A program made the translations under genes and the position numbers. A stretch of 64,000 nt of DNA from NCBI GenBank assembly GCA_021780755.1, contig JAJXYF010000004.1:1-64000 (forward strand). Reading direction: 5' to 3'. Positions 54,781-62,734 of this stretch are shown here, one piece after another (position 1 is the first letter of the stretch; the number at the start of each line of letters is the position of its first letter). Origin of the DNA: Deltaproteobacteria bacterium. GTDB lineage: Bacteria; Desulfobacterota; Binatia; Binatales; Binataceae. The notes beneath the pieces were generated by a model. The model had not been told where the DNA came from, did not search any database, and saw only the letters and a list, made by a program, of their open reading frames with translations.

Positions 54781-55971
54781 TCAGATGTTGAGGATATTGA
54801 AGAGGACGGCGAACATGCCGCAGGCGACCACGATCATCACGATGGCGCTGACCACTGCCGAGGTTGCCGCCTCGCCCACCGCCGAGGAACTCTTGCCGCA
54901 TTCGAAGCCCTGGTAGCAGCCGGCCAGCGCGATCAGCACGCCATAGACGACACTCTTGACCAGCCCGCCGACCAGCGCGGTCATGGTGACCGCATGCATC
55001 GATTGATGCCAATAGGCGGTCAGCGAAAGGCCAAGCACGCCGACGCCGACCGTCGCACCGCCGAGAATGCCGACGAAGTCCGAGTAAAGGCAGAGCAGCG
55101 GCATCATCAGGATGAGCGCGATCATCCGCGGGACGACGAGGAATTCCATCGGCGAGATGCCCATGGTCGAGAGCGCGTCGATTTCCTGAGTGACCTTCAT
55201 GCTGCCGAGTTGCGCCGCAAACGCGGCGCCGGTGCGCCCGGCCATGATAATCGCGGTCATCATCGCGCCCATCTCACGGACCATCCCGATACCGACGAGG
55301 TCGGCAACATAAATCGCGGCGCCGAACTGCTGCAGCTGAACCGCGCCCATGTAGGCGAGGATCACGCCGACCAGGTAACTGATGAGCGAGACGATGCCGA
55401 GCGCGTTGGCGCCACAAGCCTGGATGACCTCGACGAGATCGGAGCGCCGATAGCGCGCGCGTCCGCGCACGAAGCTCACGAGCGCGAGCGTGACCATGCC
55501 GACGAAATCGACGAATTTGCCGACCGAATCGAAGTACGCGAGGAACGAGCTGCCGACTTTTACCACGAATGGGCGCGGACGATCGGAAAGGCCGGCGTCC
55601 TTGTTCTCGGGTACGGTCTCGGCGAGCTCGATCAGCCGGTCGAGGCCGGGCGGCAAGCCCTCGCGGTTGAGCGGAATTTGGCGGGTGTGGCAAATTTCGG
55701 CGAGCCCGACGATGAAGCTCACCAGGCTGCTGTCCCATCCGGTGACGCCGGTCGCATCGACGGCGACCTGCGGCGGGCGGGCGCCCGCGGTCAGCGCGGA
55801 TTCGATGGAAGCGGCCAGGGGCATGCCGTGGCGCAGATGCCAGGCGCCGGAGACCCGCACCACGACCTTGCCGCCTTCGCCGCGAACGACCTCGACCTGA
55901 TGGCGGTTAGCGGCCGTGTCGCCGGCGGCGGGTGCGGCGGGTTGCAGGTTGCCGGATTCGCTCATGGGCAC
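54781..55971 (-). CDS. mlaE: MlaE-like ABC transporter permease with N-terminal STAS-like domain
   Basis: The 396-residue protein has a permease half (about 160-396) of the MlaE family, with ANALGIVSLISYLVGVILAYMGAVQL, GMVREMGAMMTAIIMAGRTGAAFAAQLGSM and EIDALSTMGISPMEFLVVPRMIAL. The first 130 residues resemble a STAS domain (VAVDATGVTGWDSSLVSFIVGLAEIC), the role played by the separate MlaB protein in E. coli. Fusion of STAS and permease is known in some lineages. It lies upstream of mlaF on the same strand. Confidence 0.9.
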   Translation of the reverse strand: MPMSESGNLQPAAPAAGDTAANRHQVEVVRGEGGKVVVRVSGAWHLRHGMPLAASIESALTAGARPPQVAVDATGVTGWDSSLVSFIVGLAEICHTRQIPLNREGLPPGLDRLIELAETVPENKDAGLSDRPRPFVVKVGSSFLAYFDSVGKFVDFVGMVTLALVSFVRGRARYRRSDLVEVIQACGANALGIVSLISYLVGVILAYMGAVQLQQFGAAIYVADLVGIGMVREMGAMMTAIIMAGRTGAAFAAQLGSMKVTQEIDALSTMGISPMEFLVVPRMIALILMMPLLCLYSDFVGILGGATVGVGVLGLSLTAYWHQSMHAVTMTALVGGLVKSVVYGVLIALAGCYQGFECGKSSSAVGEAATSAVVSAIVMIVVACGMFAVLFNILNI

Positions 55972-55986
55972 CAGTTCCTCGAGCGG

Positions 55987-56694
55987 TCAGCCCGCGACGT
56001 CACCCTGGTAATGCCATTGGGCAAGGCGTGCGCTGAGGGTTTCGGCCCAGTAATCAATCGCGGCGTGCGCGTCGCCCCATTGCCATAGCGCGGGGATCTT
56101 GTGCGAGCCGCCGCCGATTCTTCGATCGACCCACGCGAGCAGGCGCTCTCCGGTGATCGAGTCGGTGACCTCGCCTTCGCTTTCGGCGGCGCCGGTGAAG
56201 GAATAAGCACCGCCCGAGAGTTGCTTGACGACTTGGAGCAACCGGGCCGGCGGCGGCATCGACGAGACCGTATGCATGCCGGTGGGGGCGCGTCCGAAAT
56301 CGATGACCATAATTCGCAAGCGCATCACGCCCGGCCCCGGTTGATCGACGATCGTAAAGTCGCGGCCGAGGTGCTGCTTGAGCACCTGGTACATGTACAC
56401 GCTGAGAATAAATTGATCCTCGGGTGCGATATCGAGGGTCATGTCGCCGCACCACAGGGTGACCGGTTCGATAATGACGCTGCCGTAGCGCGAGGATTCG
56501 GCGTCGAGGTCCTGGTAGTAGAGCAGGTCGCTGCCGGCGGGGCCGGGTTGCATTTTTGCGGGGTCGGCGAAGAGCGCGGGACGCGGGCGCATCACTTCGA
56601 TCTGTTCGGGCGGCGGCGGTTGGTCCGCCGCACATCCGGCCATCAGCAGACACGCCACCATCCCCAAGAGCAACGCGCTGAATGGTTTTCCCAT
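55987..56694 (-). CDS. DUF3313-like outer-membrane lipoprotein
   Basis: The 235-residue precursor has a lipobox (LLMAGCAADQ, Cys about 21). The mature protein has the DUF3313-type order: PALFADPAKMQPG, DLLYYQD, YGSVIIEPVTLW, then LRIMVIDFGRAPTGMHTVSSM and EVTDSITGERLLAWVDRRIGGG. The function of this family is unknown. The ATG at 56694 gives a normal lipoprotein start; upstream in-frame residues are Arg-rich and unlikely. It ends 16 bases before mlaE, so it may belong to the transport cluster. Confidence 0.75.
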   Translation of the reverse strand: MGKPFSALLLGMVACLLMAGCAADQPPPPEQIEVMRPRPALFADPAKMQPGPAGSDLLYYQDLDAESSRYGSVIIEPVTLWCGDMTLDIAPEDQFILSVYMYQVLKQHLGRDFTIVDQPGPGVMRLRIMVIDFGRAPTGMHTVSSMPPPARLLQVVKQLSGGAYSFTGAAESEGEVTDSITGERLLAWVDRRIGGGSHKIPALWQWGDAHAAIDYWAETLSARLAQWHYQGDVAG

Positions 56695-56740
56695 GGCGTC
56701 TATCCAGATGCCCTCACCGCGCGACCTGCATCGTCGCCCG

Positions 56741-57931
56741 CTAGGCCGCCGCGGAGGACGGAGTGCTCGCGGACCGCGGGCCGCCCGGCGGCGTGAAACC
56801 GAGTTGACTGCGCAACATGATGAAGTGTGCGACACCGGAGCGCGAGAGCAGGCCGACCAGGCGGTCCTGTTCCATCACGAGCAGGCGCCCGCTGTCGCTC
56901 TCGGCCATCTGGCGCAGCGCGTTGGAAACCGGTGCGTCGGGGGCAATGACGATGGCCGGATCGAGCGGGCGCATGATGTCGGCGACGCGTTTGTGCGCAC
57001 GCTGATCCGCAGGGCAATCGCGCACCTGGCTGAGTGAGATGAGGCCGGCCACTCGCCCGTCCGCGATTATCGGATAGCCGCCGTAGCCGTGCCGCATGAA
57101 GTGATCGTGGATGGCGTCGGCGACGGTCGTCGTGGCGTCGATGGTGAGTGGATCGCGCACCATCAGGTCGCTGACGCGCTGGCTGCCCAGGACTTGCTCG
57201 ATCACGATGCTTTGGTAGCTGGCGGAGGCGGCGCCCTTGAGGAACAGCGCGATGAAAATCAGCCAGATCCCGCCGACCAGTGAGCCCGAAAAGATTTGGA
57301 GCGCGCCGAGAAAAATGAGGCCGTAGGCGATCCCGCGACCCCATTCGGAGGCGCGAGCGGTGGCCTGGCGGAAGTCGCCGGTGCGCGCCCAGAACATCGC
57401 GCGAAGGATGCGGCCGCCGTCGAGCGGGAAGCCCGGCAGCAGATTGAAGAGGCCGAGCGCGAAATTGATGAAGCCGAGGTAGTTGAAGACCGAGGCCCAC
57501 ATCGGAAACGAGGCGTTCAGGTCGAAGACGCGCGGAATCGAGAGGAAGAGGGCGCCGAGTATAAAGCTGGTCAGGGGGCCGGCCGCGGCGATTTTGAGTT
57601 CATCGCGGGCGCTGGTGGGCTCGTGGCCGAGATGGGCCATGCCGCCGAAGATGAAGAGCGAAATGCGCTCGACCGGCTGGCCGAGGTGGTTGGCGACGAT
57701 CGCGTGGGAAAGCTCGTGAGTCACGATCGAGGCGAAGAAGAACAGGGTCGCGGCCAGGCCAACGATCCAGTATTCGACCATTGGATAGTCCGGATGGAGT
57801 TCCGGGAAGTAGCCGGCCGAGAGGCTCCACAGCACCAGGACGAAGATGACTAGCCACGAATAGTCGATTGCGATCTGAACCCCGGCCACCTTGAACAGAT
57901 CGATTTCGTTGCGCTGCTTTGGTTCCATCAT
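56741..57931 (-). CDS. Site-2-type membrane metalloprotease (M50) with CBS domains
   Basis: The 396-residue protein is an intramembrane zinc protease. The catalytic HELSH is at residues 72-76 and the second ligand in NLLPGFPLDGG at 170-173, within about six membrane helices. Residues from about 235 to 370 form a CBS pair (LMVRDPLTIDATTTVADAI and IMRPLDPAIVIAPDAPVSNAL), which could bind adenosine nucleotides and regulate activity. Such S2P proteases cleave membrane-bound regulators. It is followed at 46 bases by the DUF3313-like gene. Confidence 0.9.
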   Translation of the reverse strand: MMEPKQRNEIDLFKVAGVQIAIDYSWLVIFVLVLWSLSAGYFPELHPDYPMVEYWIVGLAATLFFFASIVTHELSHAIVANHLGQPVERISLFIFGGMAHLGHEPTSARDELKIAAAGPLTSFILGALFLSIPRVFDLNASFPMWASVFNYLGFINFALGLFNLLPGFPLDGGRILRAMFWARTGDFRQATARASEWGRGIAYGLIFLGALQIFSGSLVGGIWLIFIALFLKGAASASYQSIVIEQVLGSQRVSDLMVRDPLTIDATTTVADAIHDHFMRHGYGGYPIIADGRVAGLISLSQVRDCPADQRAHKRVADIMRPLDPAIVIAPDAPVSNALRQMAESDSGRLLVMEQDRLVGLLSRSGVAHFIMLRSQLGFTPPGGPRSASTPSSAAA

Positions 57932-58188
57932 CGATGCTCCAGTCTTGCGGGCCGAGTTGGATGTTTACGTGATTGCCCGCGAACCAATTGTAGCATCGGT
58001 GCGGGCGCGAGGTGGTTTTTTCTGTGTGGACCAGAGCGGTTGGCGCGGGGAGGGCGGCGGCATGCGAGTGCGCGGGCCGAAGAGGTCGGTCACGCAGGCA
58101 CCGATCGCAACAGCTTGCGCGGAGGCGCATGGCGCGGGACGGCATCGCGAGTGGGCAACGGACGGCCCGGAATGCGGCGCGCTCTCGT

Positions 58189-59043
58189 TCAGGAATGCTC
58201 GGGCGCGAAGAAAAGAATCGTGCGCGCTTCGATACTCTCGCGCGGCGCCGCGTTGGGCGGTGAGCCCGGATCCTCGAAGGCCGAGTGCGCGGTGAAGCGC
58301 GTGCGGCGCTGGTCGGAATCGAAGCACTTGAGCAGGAGCGCTTCGTCGGGGCGCATTCGCGGGAAGTAGAACCATCGATGCGCCGGACTGTAGGCGACCG
58401 AATAGACCTCGCCGGTGCGGTCGCGATATTTGAGATCGGTCGCGATGAAGTCCTTGAGCGTCATGCTCTTGGCGTCGCATACCGCCAGCGGAAATTCCTC
58501 GATCGGGCCGCGCACCGGGCGCCATACGTTGATGAATGCGAAGCGATGCTTGAGCAGTTCTTCGGCCTCGGCATCGCCGACCAGTTCGCGCACGCGCTGG
58601 GGTCCCGACTTGAGGGTGTAGTCGTTGTGCGCGAATTTCACCGGCTCGCGCACCCCGAGCTTCGCGCGCATCTCCCTGGAGCCATTGCGCACGTTATGGT
58701 CGAACACGATCACGCGCGCCGCGCCGGTAATTTCTTTCACCAGCCGCTCGACTTCGGGGTAATAGACCCTGCGCACTTCCTCGTCGTTATAGAAGTCGCG
58801 CACCGCCGTTGGCGATTGTGTGAGCATGAAGCCCTGATCGTCGAGCGTGATCTGATCGGCCATCGGCCGCCCGTTGATCACTGAGACGGTCTGCTTGACG
58901 ATGGTGCCTGAGCGCGACGCCACGCCCGGCGGCGGCTCGTAGGTATAGCTGACGGGCTTTTCGCCCGTATCGACCAGGTAGTTGATCGGCGCCTCGATCC
59001 GCTCGAGCGGCGCGTTGATGCCGGTTTCGGTACTGGTGCTCAT
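58189..59043 (-). CDS. CmcJ/NvfI-like oxidoreductase family protein
   Basis: The 284-residue protein resembles the CmcJ/NvfI/fungal GA4-desaturase-like family of non-haem iron or methyltransferase-like proteins. It shows INYLVDTGEKPVSYTYEPPPG, VIVFDHNVRNGS, VKFAHNDYTLKSGPQRVRELV (HND motif), FINVWRPVRGPIEEFPLAVCDA and FTAHSAFEDPGSPPNAAPRESIEARTILFF. Bacterial members have unknown substrates. The ATG at 59043 is chosen as the family start. It is divergent from glgP, and the 257 bases to the protease gene hold nothing recognised. Confidence 0.75.
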   Translation of the reverse strand: MSTSTETGINAPLERIEAPINYLVDTGEKPVSYTYEPPPGVASRSGTIVKQTVSVINGRPMADQITLDDQGFMLTQSPTAVRDFYNDEEVRRVYYPEVERLVKEITGAARVIVFDHNVRNGSREMRAKLGVREPVKFAHNDYTLKSGPQRVRELVGDAEAEELLKHRFAFINVWRPVRGPIEEFPLAVCDAKSMTLKDFIATDLKYRDRTGEVYSVAYSPAHRWFYFPRMRPDEALLLKCFDSDQRRTRFTAHSAFEDPGSPPNAAPRESIEARTILFFAPEHS

Positions 59044-59183
59044 GGGCAAAAGATTACAACGGAGCACCTGAATTTGACAAACCGGCCGCGCCGACCGATA
59101 GACCCGCGCCGGACGGAACGGTAGCTTCGCGGGGTAGGGGCATAGGTGTCCCGCAGCGACTGGTGCGAAGGGATTAGTTCAGC

Positions 59184-61634
59184 ATGGCCGTTCCGCCCAC
59201 TGACGATCGCAGCGGCAAACTGTTTGCCGCGCTGATCGAACATCATTTGCGCTTTACCCTGGCCAAGCGGCGGATCCAGCTCACCAAGGCGGATTGGTAC
59301 CGCGCCACCGCGATGGTCGTGCGGGATCTGCTGGTCGAAAAGATGCTGGCGACCGAGGCGCGCTTTGAACGGCGCCACGCCAAGAAGCTCTATTACCTGT
59401 CGGTCGAGTTTCTGATTGGCCGGTCGCTCGAGAACAACCTCTACAACCTCGGCTTGATCGATATCTGCCGTGAGTTCCTGGCCGAGAGCGGCTTCGACCT
59501 GCAATTGCTCTTCGACTACGAGCCCGACGCGGCGCTCGGCAACGGCGGCCTCGGGCGGCTGGCGGCATGCTTTCTGGATTCGCTGGCGACGCTCGACATG
59601 CCGGGCTACGGCTACGGCATCAACTACGAATACGGGCTGTTCCGCCAGGAAATTCGCGACGGCCAGCAGATCGAACTGCCTGACGCATGGCAGCGCGAGA
59701 CCTCGCCGTGGCTGGTCGAGCGGCCCGAGGAGTCGTGCCTCATCCCGGTTTACGGCCGCATCGAACATCGCATCGACAGCCACGGCGAATACAAGCCGGC
59801 CTGGGTCGATTGGCGGATGATCTCGGGCGTGCCCTCGGACCTGCCGATCGTCGGTTACGGCGGCAAGGCGGTGAACTACGCGCGGCTCTACTCGGCGCGA
59901 TCATCGAGCGAATTCGACATGCAGATTTTCAACGCCGGCGACTATATGAAGGCGGTCGAGCAGAAGATGGTCTCGGAGACCATTTCCAAGGTGCTCTACC
60001 CGTCGGACTCGGTGCAGGCGGGCCGCGAACTGCGCCTGCTGCAGGAGTACTTTTTCGTTGCCTGCGCGGTGCGCGACATCGTGCGCGCTTTTCTGCGGCG
60101 CGGCGAGGTGCTGGCGGATTTCCCCGACAAAGTCGCGATTCAACTCAACGACACCCATCCCGCGCTGGCGATCGCCGAGCTGATGCGCCTGTTCGTTGAC
60201 GAATACGAGCAGACTTGGGAGGCCGCCTGGGACCTGACGCGGGCGACCGTCGCCTACACCAATCACACCCTGATGCCCGAGGCGCTGGAGCGCTGGCCGA
60301 TCGGCCTGATGGAGCGGGTGGTGCCGCGGCACTTGCAGATTATCGGCGAAATCAATCGCCGTTTCCTGAGCGAGGCCGCCGTCGTCTGGCCTGACGATGA
60401 CGAGCGCGCGCGACGGGTCGCGATCATCGAGGAGGGTCACGAGGGGGGGCAGGTGCGGATGGCGCACCTGGCGATCGTCGGCAGCCATTCGATCAACGGC
60501 GTCTCGAAGCTCCATTCCGAACTGGTCAAGACGCGCCTCGTGCCGGACTTCTATCAGCTCTGGCCCCAGCGCTTCAGCAACAAGACCAATGGCGTTACGC
60601 AGCGGCGCTGGCTGCTGATGGCGAATCCAGGCCTGACGAGTCTGCTCGACGAAACCGTGGGGCCGGACTGGGTCACCGACCTTGAACGGCTCACCGGGAT
60701 CGAGCCACACGCCGATGACGCGGCGTTCCACGCGCGGTTTCAGGCGATCAAGCGCGCCAACAAGGAGCGCCTCGCGCGCATCATCAATCGTATCGCGCAG
60801 GTCGATGTCGATCCGGCGGCAATCTTTGATGTGCAGGCCAAGCGCATCCACGAGTACAAACGACAGTTGCTGATGGCGCTCGGAATCGTGCACCAGTACC
60901 TGACGCTGGTGGAAGACGGCGTCGAGCCGCCAGCGCCGCGCGCCTACATCATGGCGGGTAAGGCGGCGCCGGGTTATTGGGCCGCCAAGATGATCATCAA
61001 GCTGATCAACAATCTCGGCAGCGTGATCAACAACGACGTGCGCACGCGCGGCTTGATCAAGGTCGCGTTTCTGCCCGACTACCGGGTCTCGCTGGCCGAG
61101 AAGATCATCCCCGCAGCCGACGTGTCGGAACAGATTTCGACTGCCGGCATGGAGGCGTCGGGCACCGGCAACATGAAGTTCGCGATGAATGGGGCGCTGA
61201 CCATCGGCACGCTCGACGGCGCCAATATCGAGATTCGCGAGGCGGTCGGCGCCGACCACATCTTCATTTTCGGGCTGACCGCCGGCCAGATCGCCGAGAT
61301 GGTTGCGGGGCACAACTACCATCCGACGGAATATTACGAAGCGGACCCGCGCCTGAAACGGGTGCTTGACGAACTCGCCTCCGATCGGTTCTGTCCGGGG
61401 GAGCCGGGACTCTTCGGCTGGATTCGCGACGTGCTGCTGAATCGCGACGACTATTTTCTGCTCGCCGATTTCGCGGCGTACATCGGAACCCAGGCCGAGA
61501 TTTCGCGGCAGTACATCGAGCCTGCCTACTGGACGCGCAAAGCGATCTTTAATGTCGCGCGCATCGGCACGTTTTCGAGCGATCGCACGATTCGCGAGTA
61601 CGGCCGCGAAATCTGGGGCGTCGAACCCCCGTAG
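59184..61634 (+). CDS. glgP: Glycogen/starch/alpha-glucan phosphorylase
   Basis: The enzyme releases glucose 1-phosphate from glycogen using PLP. The 816-residue protein has ALGNGGLGRLAACFLDSLATLDMPGYGYGINYEYGLF, the phosphorylase core TNGVTQRRWL, and the PLP motif EASGTGNMKFAMNGALTIGT with Lys665. Length matches GlgP. No clear Shine-Dalgarno precedes the ATG. With glgC in the same window, both synthesis and breakdown of glycogen are represented, although glgA and glgB are not seen. Confidence 0.96.
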   Translation: MAVPPTDDRSGKLFAALIEHHLRFTLAKRRIQLTKADWYRATAMVVRDLLVEKMLATEARFERRHAKKLYYLSVEFLIGRSLENNLYNLGLIDICREFLAESGFDLQLLFDYEPDAALGNGGLGRLAACFLDSLATLDMPGYGYGINYEYGLFRQEIRDGQQIELPDAWQRETSPWLVERPEESCLIPVYGRIEHRIDSHGEYKPAWVDWRMISGVPSDLPIVGYGGKAVNYARLYSARSSSEFDMQIFNAGDYMKAVEQKMVSETISKVLYPSDSVQAGRELRLLQEYFFVACAVRDIVRAFLRRGEVLADFPDKVAIQLNDTHPALAIAELMRLFVDEYEQTWEAAWDLTRATVAYTNHTLMPEALERWPIGLMERVVPRHLQIIGEINRRFLSEAAVVWPDDDERARRVAIIEEGHEGGQVRMAHLAIVGSHSINGVSKLHSELVKTRLVPDFYQLWPQRFSNKTNGVTQRRWLLMANPGLTSLLDETVGPDWVTDLERLTGIEPHADDAAFHARFQAIKRANKERLARIINRIAQVDVDPAAIFDVQAKRIHEYKRQLLMALGIVHQYLTLVEDGVEPPAPRAYIMAGKAAPGYWAAKMIIKLINNLGSVINNDVRTRGLIKVAFLPDYRVSLAEKIIPAADVSEQISTAGMEASGTGNMKFAMNGALTIGTLDGANIEIREAVGADHIFIFGLTAGQIAEMVAGHNYHPTEYYEADPRLKRVLDELASDRFCPGEPGLFGWIRDVLLNRDDYFLLADFAAYIGTQAEISRQYIEPAYWTRKAIFNVARIGTFSSDRTIREYGREIWGVEPP

Positions 61635-61748
61635 GCACGGATGCGTTACGCACTGATGGCATGCCCCTTTGGATGGCAACTCGCAGGCTGACCGGAGCTC
61701 GACCCGATGCCCTCACCCGGCGCGGTGCTCACTGCGTTCGCTTGCGCC

Positions 61749-61778
61749 GACCTCTCCCTGGACAAGGAGAGGTCTTTC
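61749..61778. terminator. Bidirectional hairpin terminator, REP-like context
   Basis: Perfect 9-bp arms GACCTCTCC (61749-61757) and GGAGAGGTC (61766-61774) with an 8-base loop, followed by TTTC. It lies between convergent glgP and msrB. The upstream sequence CCCTCACCCGGCGC resembles a widely dispersed intergenic repeat seen in many proteobacteria; no other copy was noticed in this window. Confidence 0.65.
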
Positions 61779-61801
61779 AGAAGAGCGCGCCGCGCGCGGG
61801 G

Positions 61802-62419
61802 TCACGTTTTAGATGCGGGCGTGGCGATGAAAATCAGCGCGGCGGAGTTCATGCAGTAGCGCAATCCAGTGGGCGGCGGACCGTCGTCGAAGACGTGGCC
61901 GAGATGCGCGGCGCATTCGCGGCACTGCACCTCGGTGCGCTCCATGAAGAGCGAGTGGTCGCTTTCGGTGAGGATATTTTCGGGGGCGATCGGCGCCCAG
62001 AAACTCGGCCATCCGGTGTGCGAATCGAACTTGGTCGCCGAGCTGAAGAGCGCGTTGCGGCAGCAGATGCAGCGGTAGATTCCCGCTTCCTTCCATTCGT
62101 CGTACTGGTTTTCGAAGGGGGTTTCGGTGCCCTTTTCGCGCGTCACATTGAATTGCTCGGGCGAGAGCAGCTTGCGCCATTCGGCGTCGCTCTTGACCAC
62201 GAAGGGAACTTTGGCCGGCCCCTTTTTGACGCCGGAAGCGGTGAACTCGATGACGGTGACGGTCGTGGGCGCATCGGAGGCCGACGCGGCCCACGAGCGA
62301 GTCAGGCCGAGCGCGAGCGCTACCGGCAGACCCAGCATCGTCGTCATAAACCGGCGGCGCGAGAGGGACTCTCCGTCGCCGAACTTGCCGCGACCGTGGT
62401 CAGGGAAAGCGACTTCCAT
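61802..62419 (-). CDS. msrB: Tat-exported peptide-methionine (R)-S-oxide reductase
   Basis: MsrB repairs the R form of methionine sulfoxide. The 205-residue precursor has a twin-arginine leader ([19 protein letters not shown], about residues 20-40), so it should act in the periplasm. The MsrB domain (about 60-200) has the zinc cysteines CICC and [12 protein letters not shown], and the catalytic [14 protein letters not shown] 62419 places the leader close to the start. It converges with glgP across a hairpin terminator. Confidence 0.92.
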   Translation of the reverse strand: MEVAFPDHGRGKFGDGESLSRRRFMTTMLGLPVALALGLTRSWAASASDAPTTVTVIEFTASGVKKGPAKVPFVVKSDAEWRKLLSPEQFNVTREKGTETPFENQYDEWKEAGIYRCICCRNALFSSATKFDSHTGWPSFWAPIAPENILTESDHSLFMERTEVQCRECAAHLGHVFDDGPPPTGLRYCMNSAALIFIATPASKT

Positions 62420-62519
62420 CGATTCGATCTTGCCGCAATCGCGCCCGAAATTACATCCGTCGGCCACGCTTCAATAGTCGGTTGGTGGCAATCGGCACGA
62501 AAACCAATCGGTTGTTATT

Positions 62520-62596
62520 TGGTGAGCCGTCTGGGACTTGAACCCAGGACCCTCTGATTAAAAGTCAGATGCTCTACCGGCCTGAGCTAACGGCTC
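62520..62596 (-). tRNA. tRNA-Lys (TTT)
   Basis: On the minus strand the acceptor GAGCCGT pairs perfectly with ACGGCTC, the D-arm has GCTC...GAGC, the anticodon loop CTTTTAA gives anticodon TTT, and the T-arm is CTGGG-TTCAAGT-CCCAG. The discriminator is A and CCA is encoded. Confidence 0.96.
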
Positions 62597-62734
62597 ACCG
62601 GAGCGGATGCCGGAACGGGCAATTGTTGCAGGCCGTGGCGGTCTTGGGAAGCCCGCGACCGGTCGGTACATGCCGAACTCATCACCGCGGGCGCCCGAGC
62701 ACACCCGCTTACCGTGCCACCCAACGCCGCGGGG

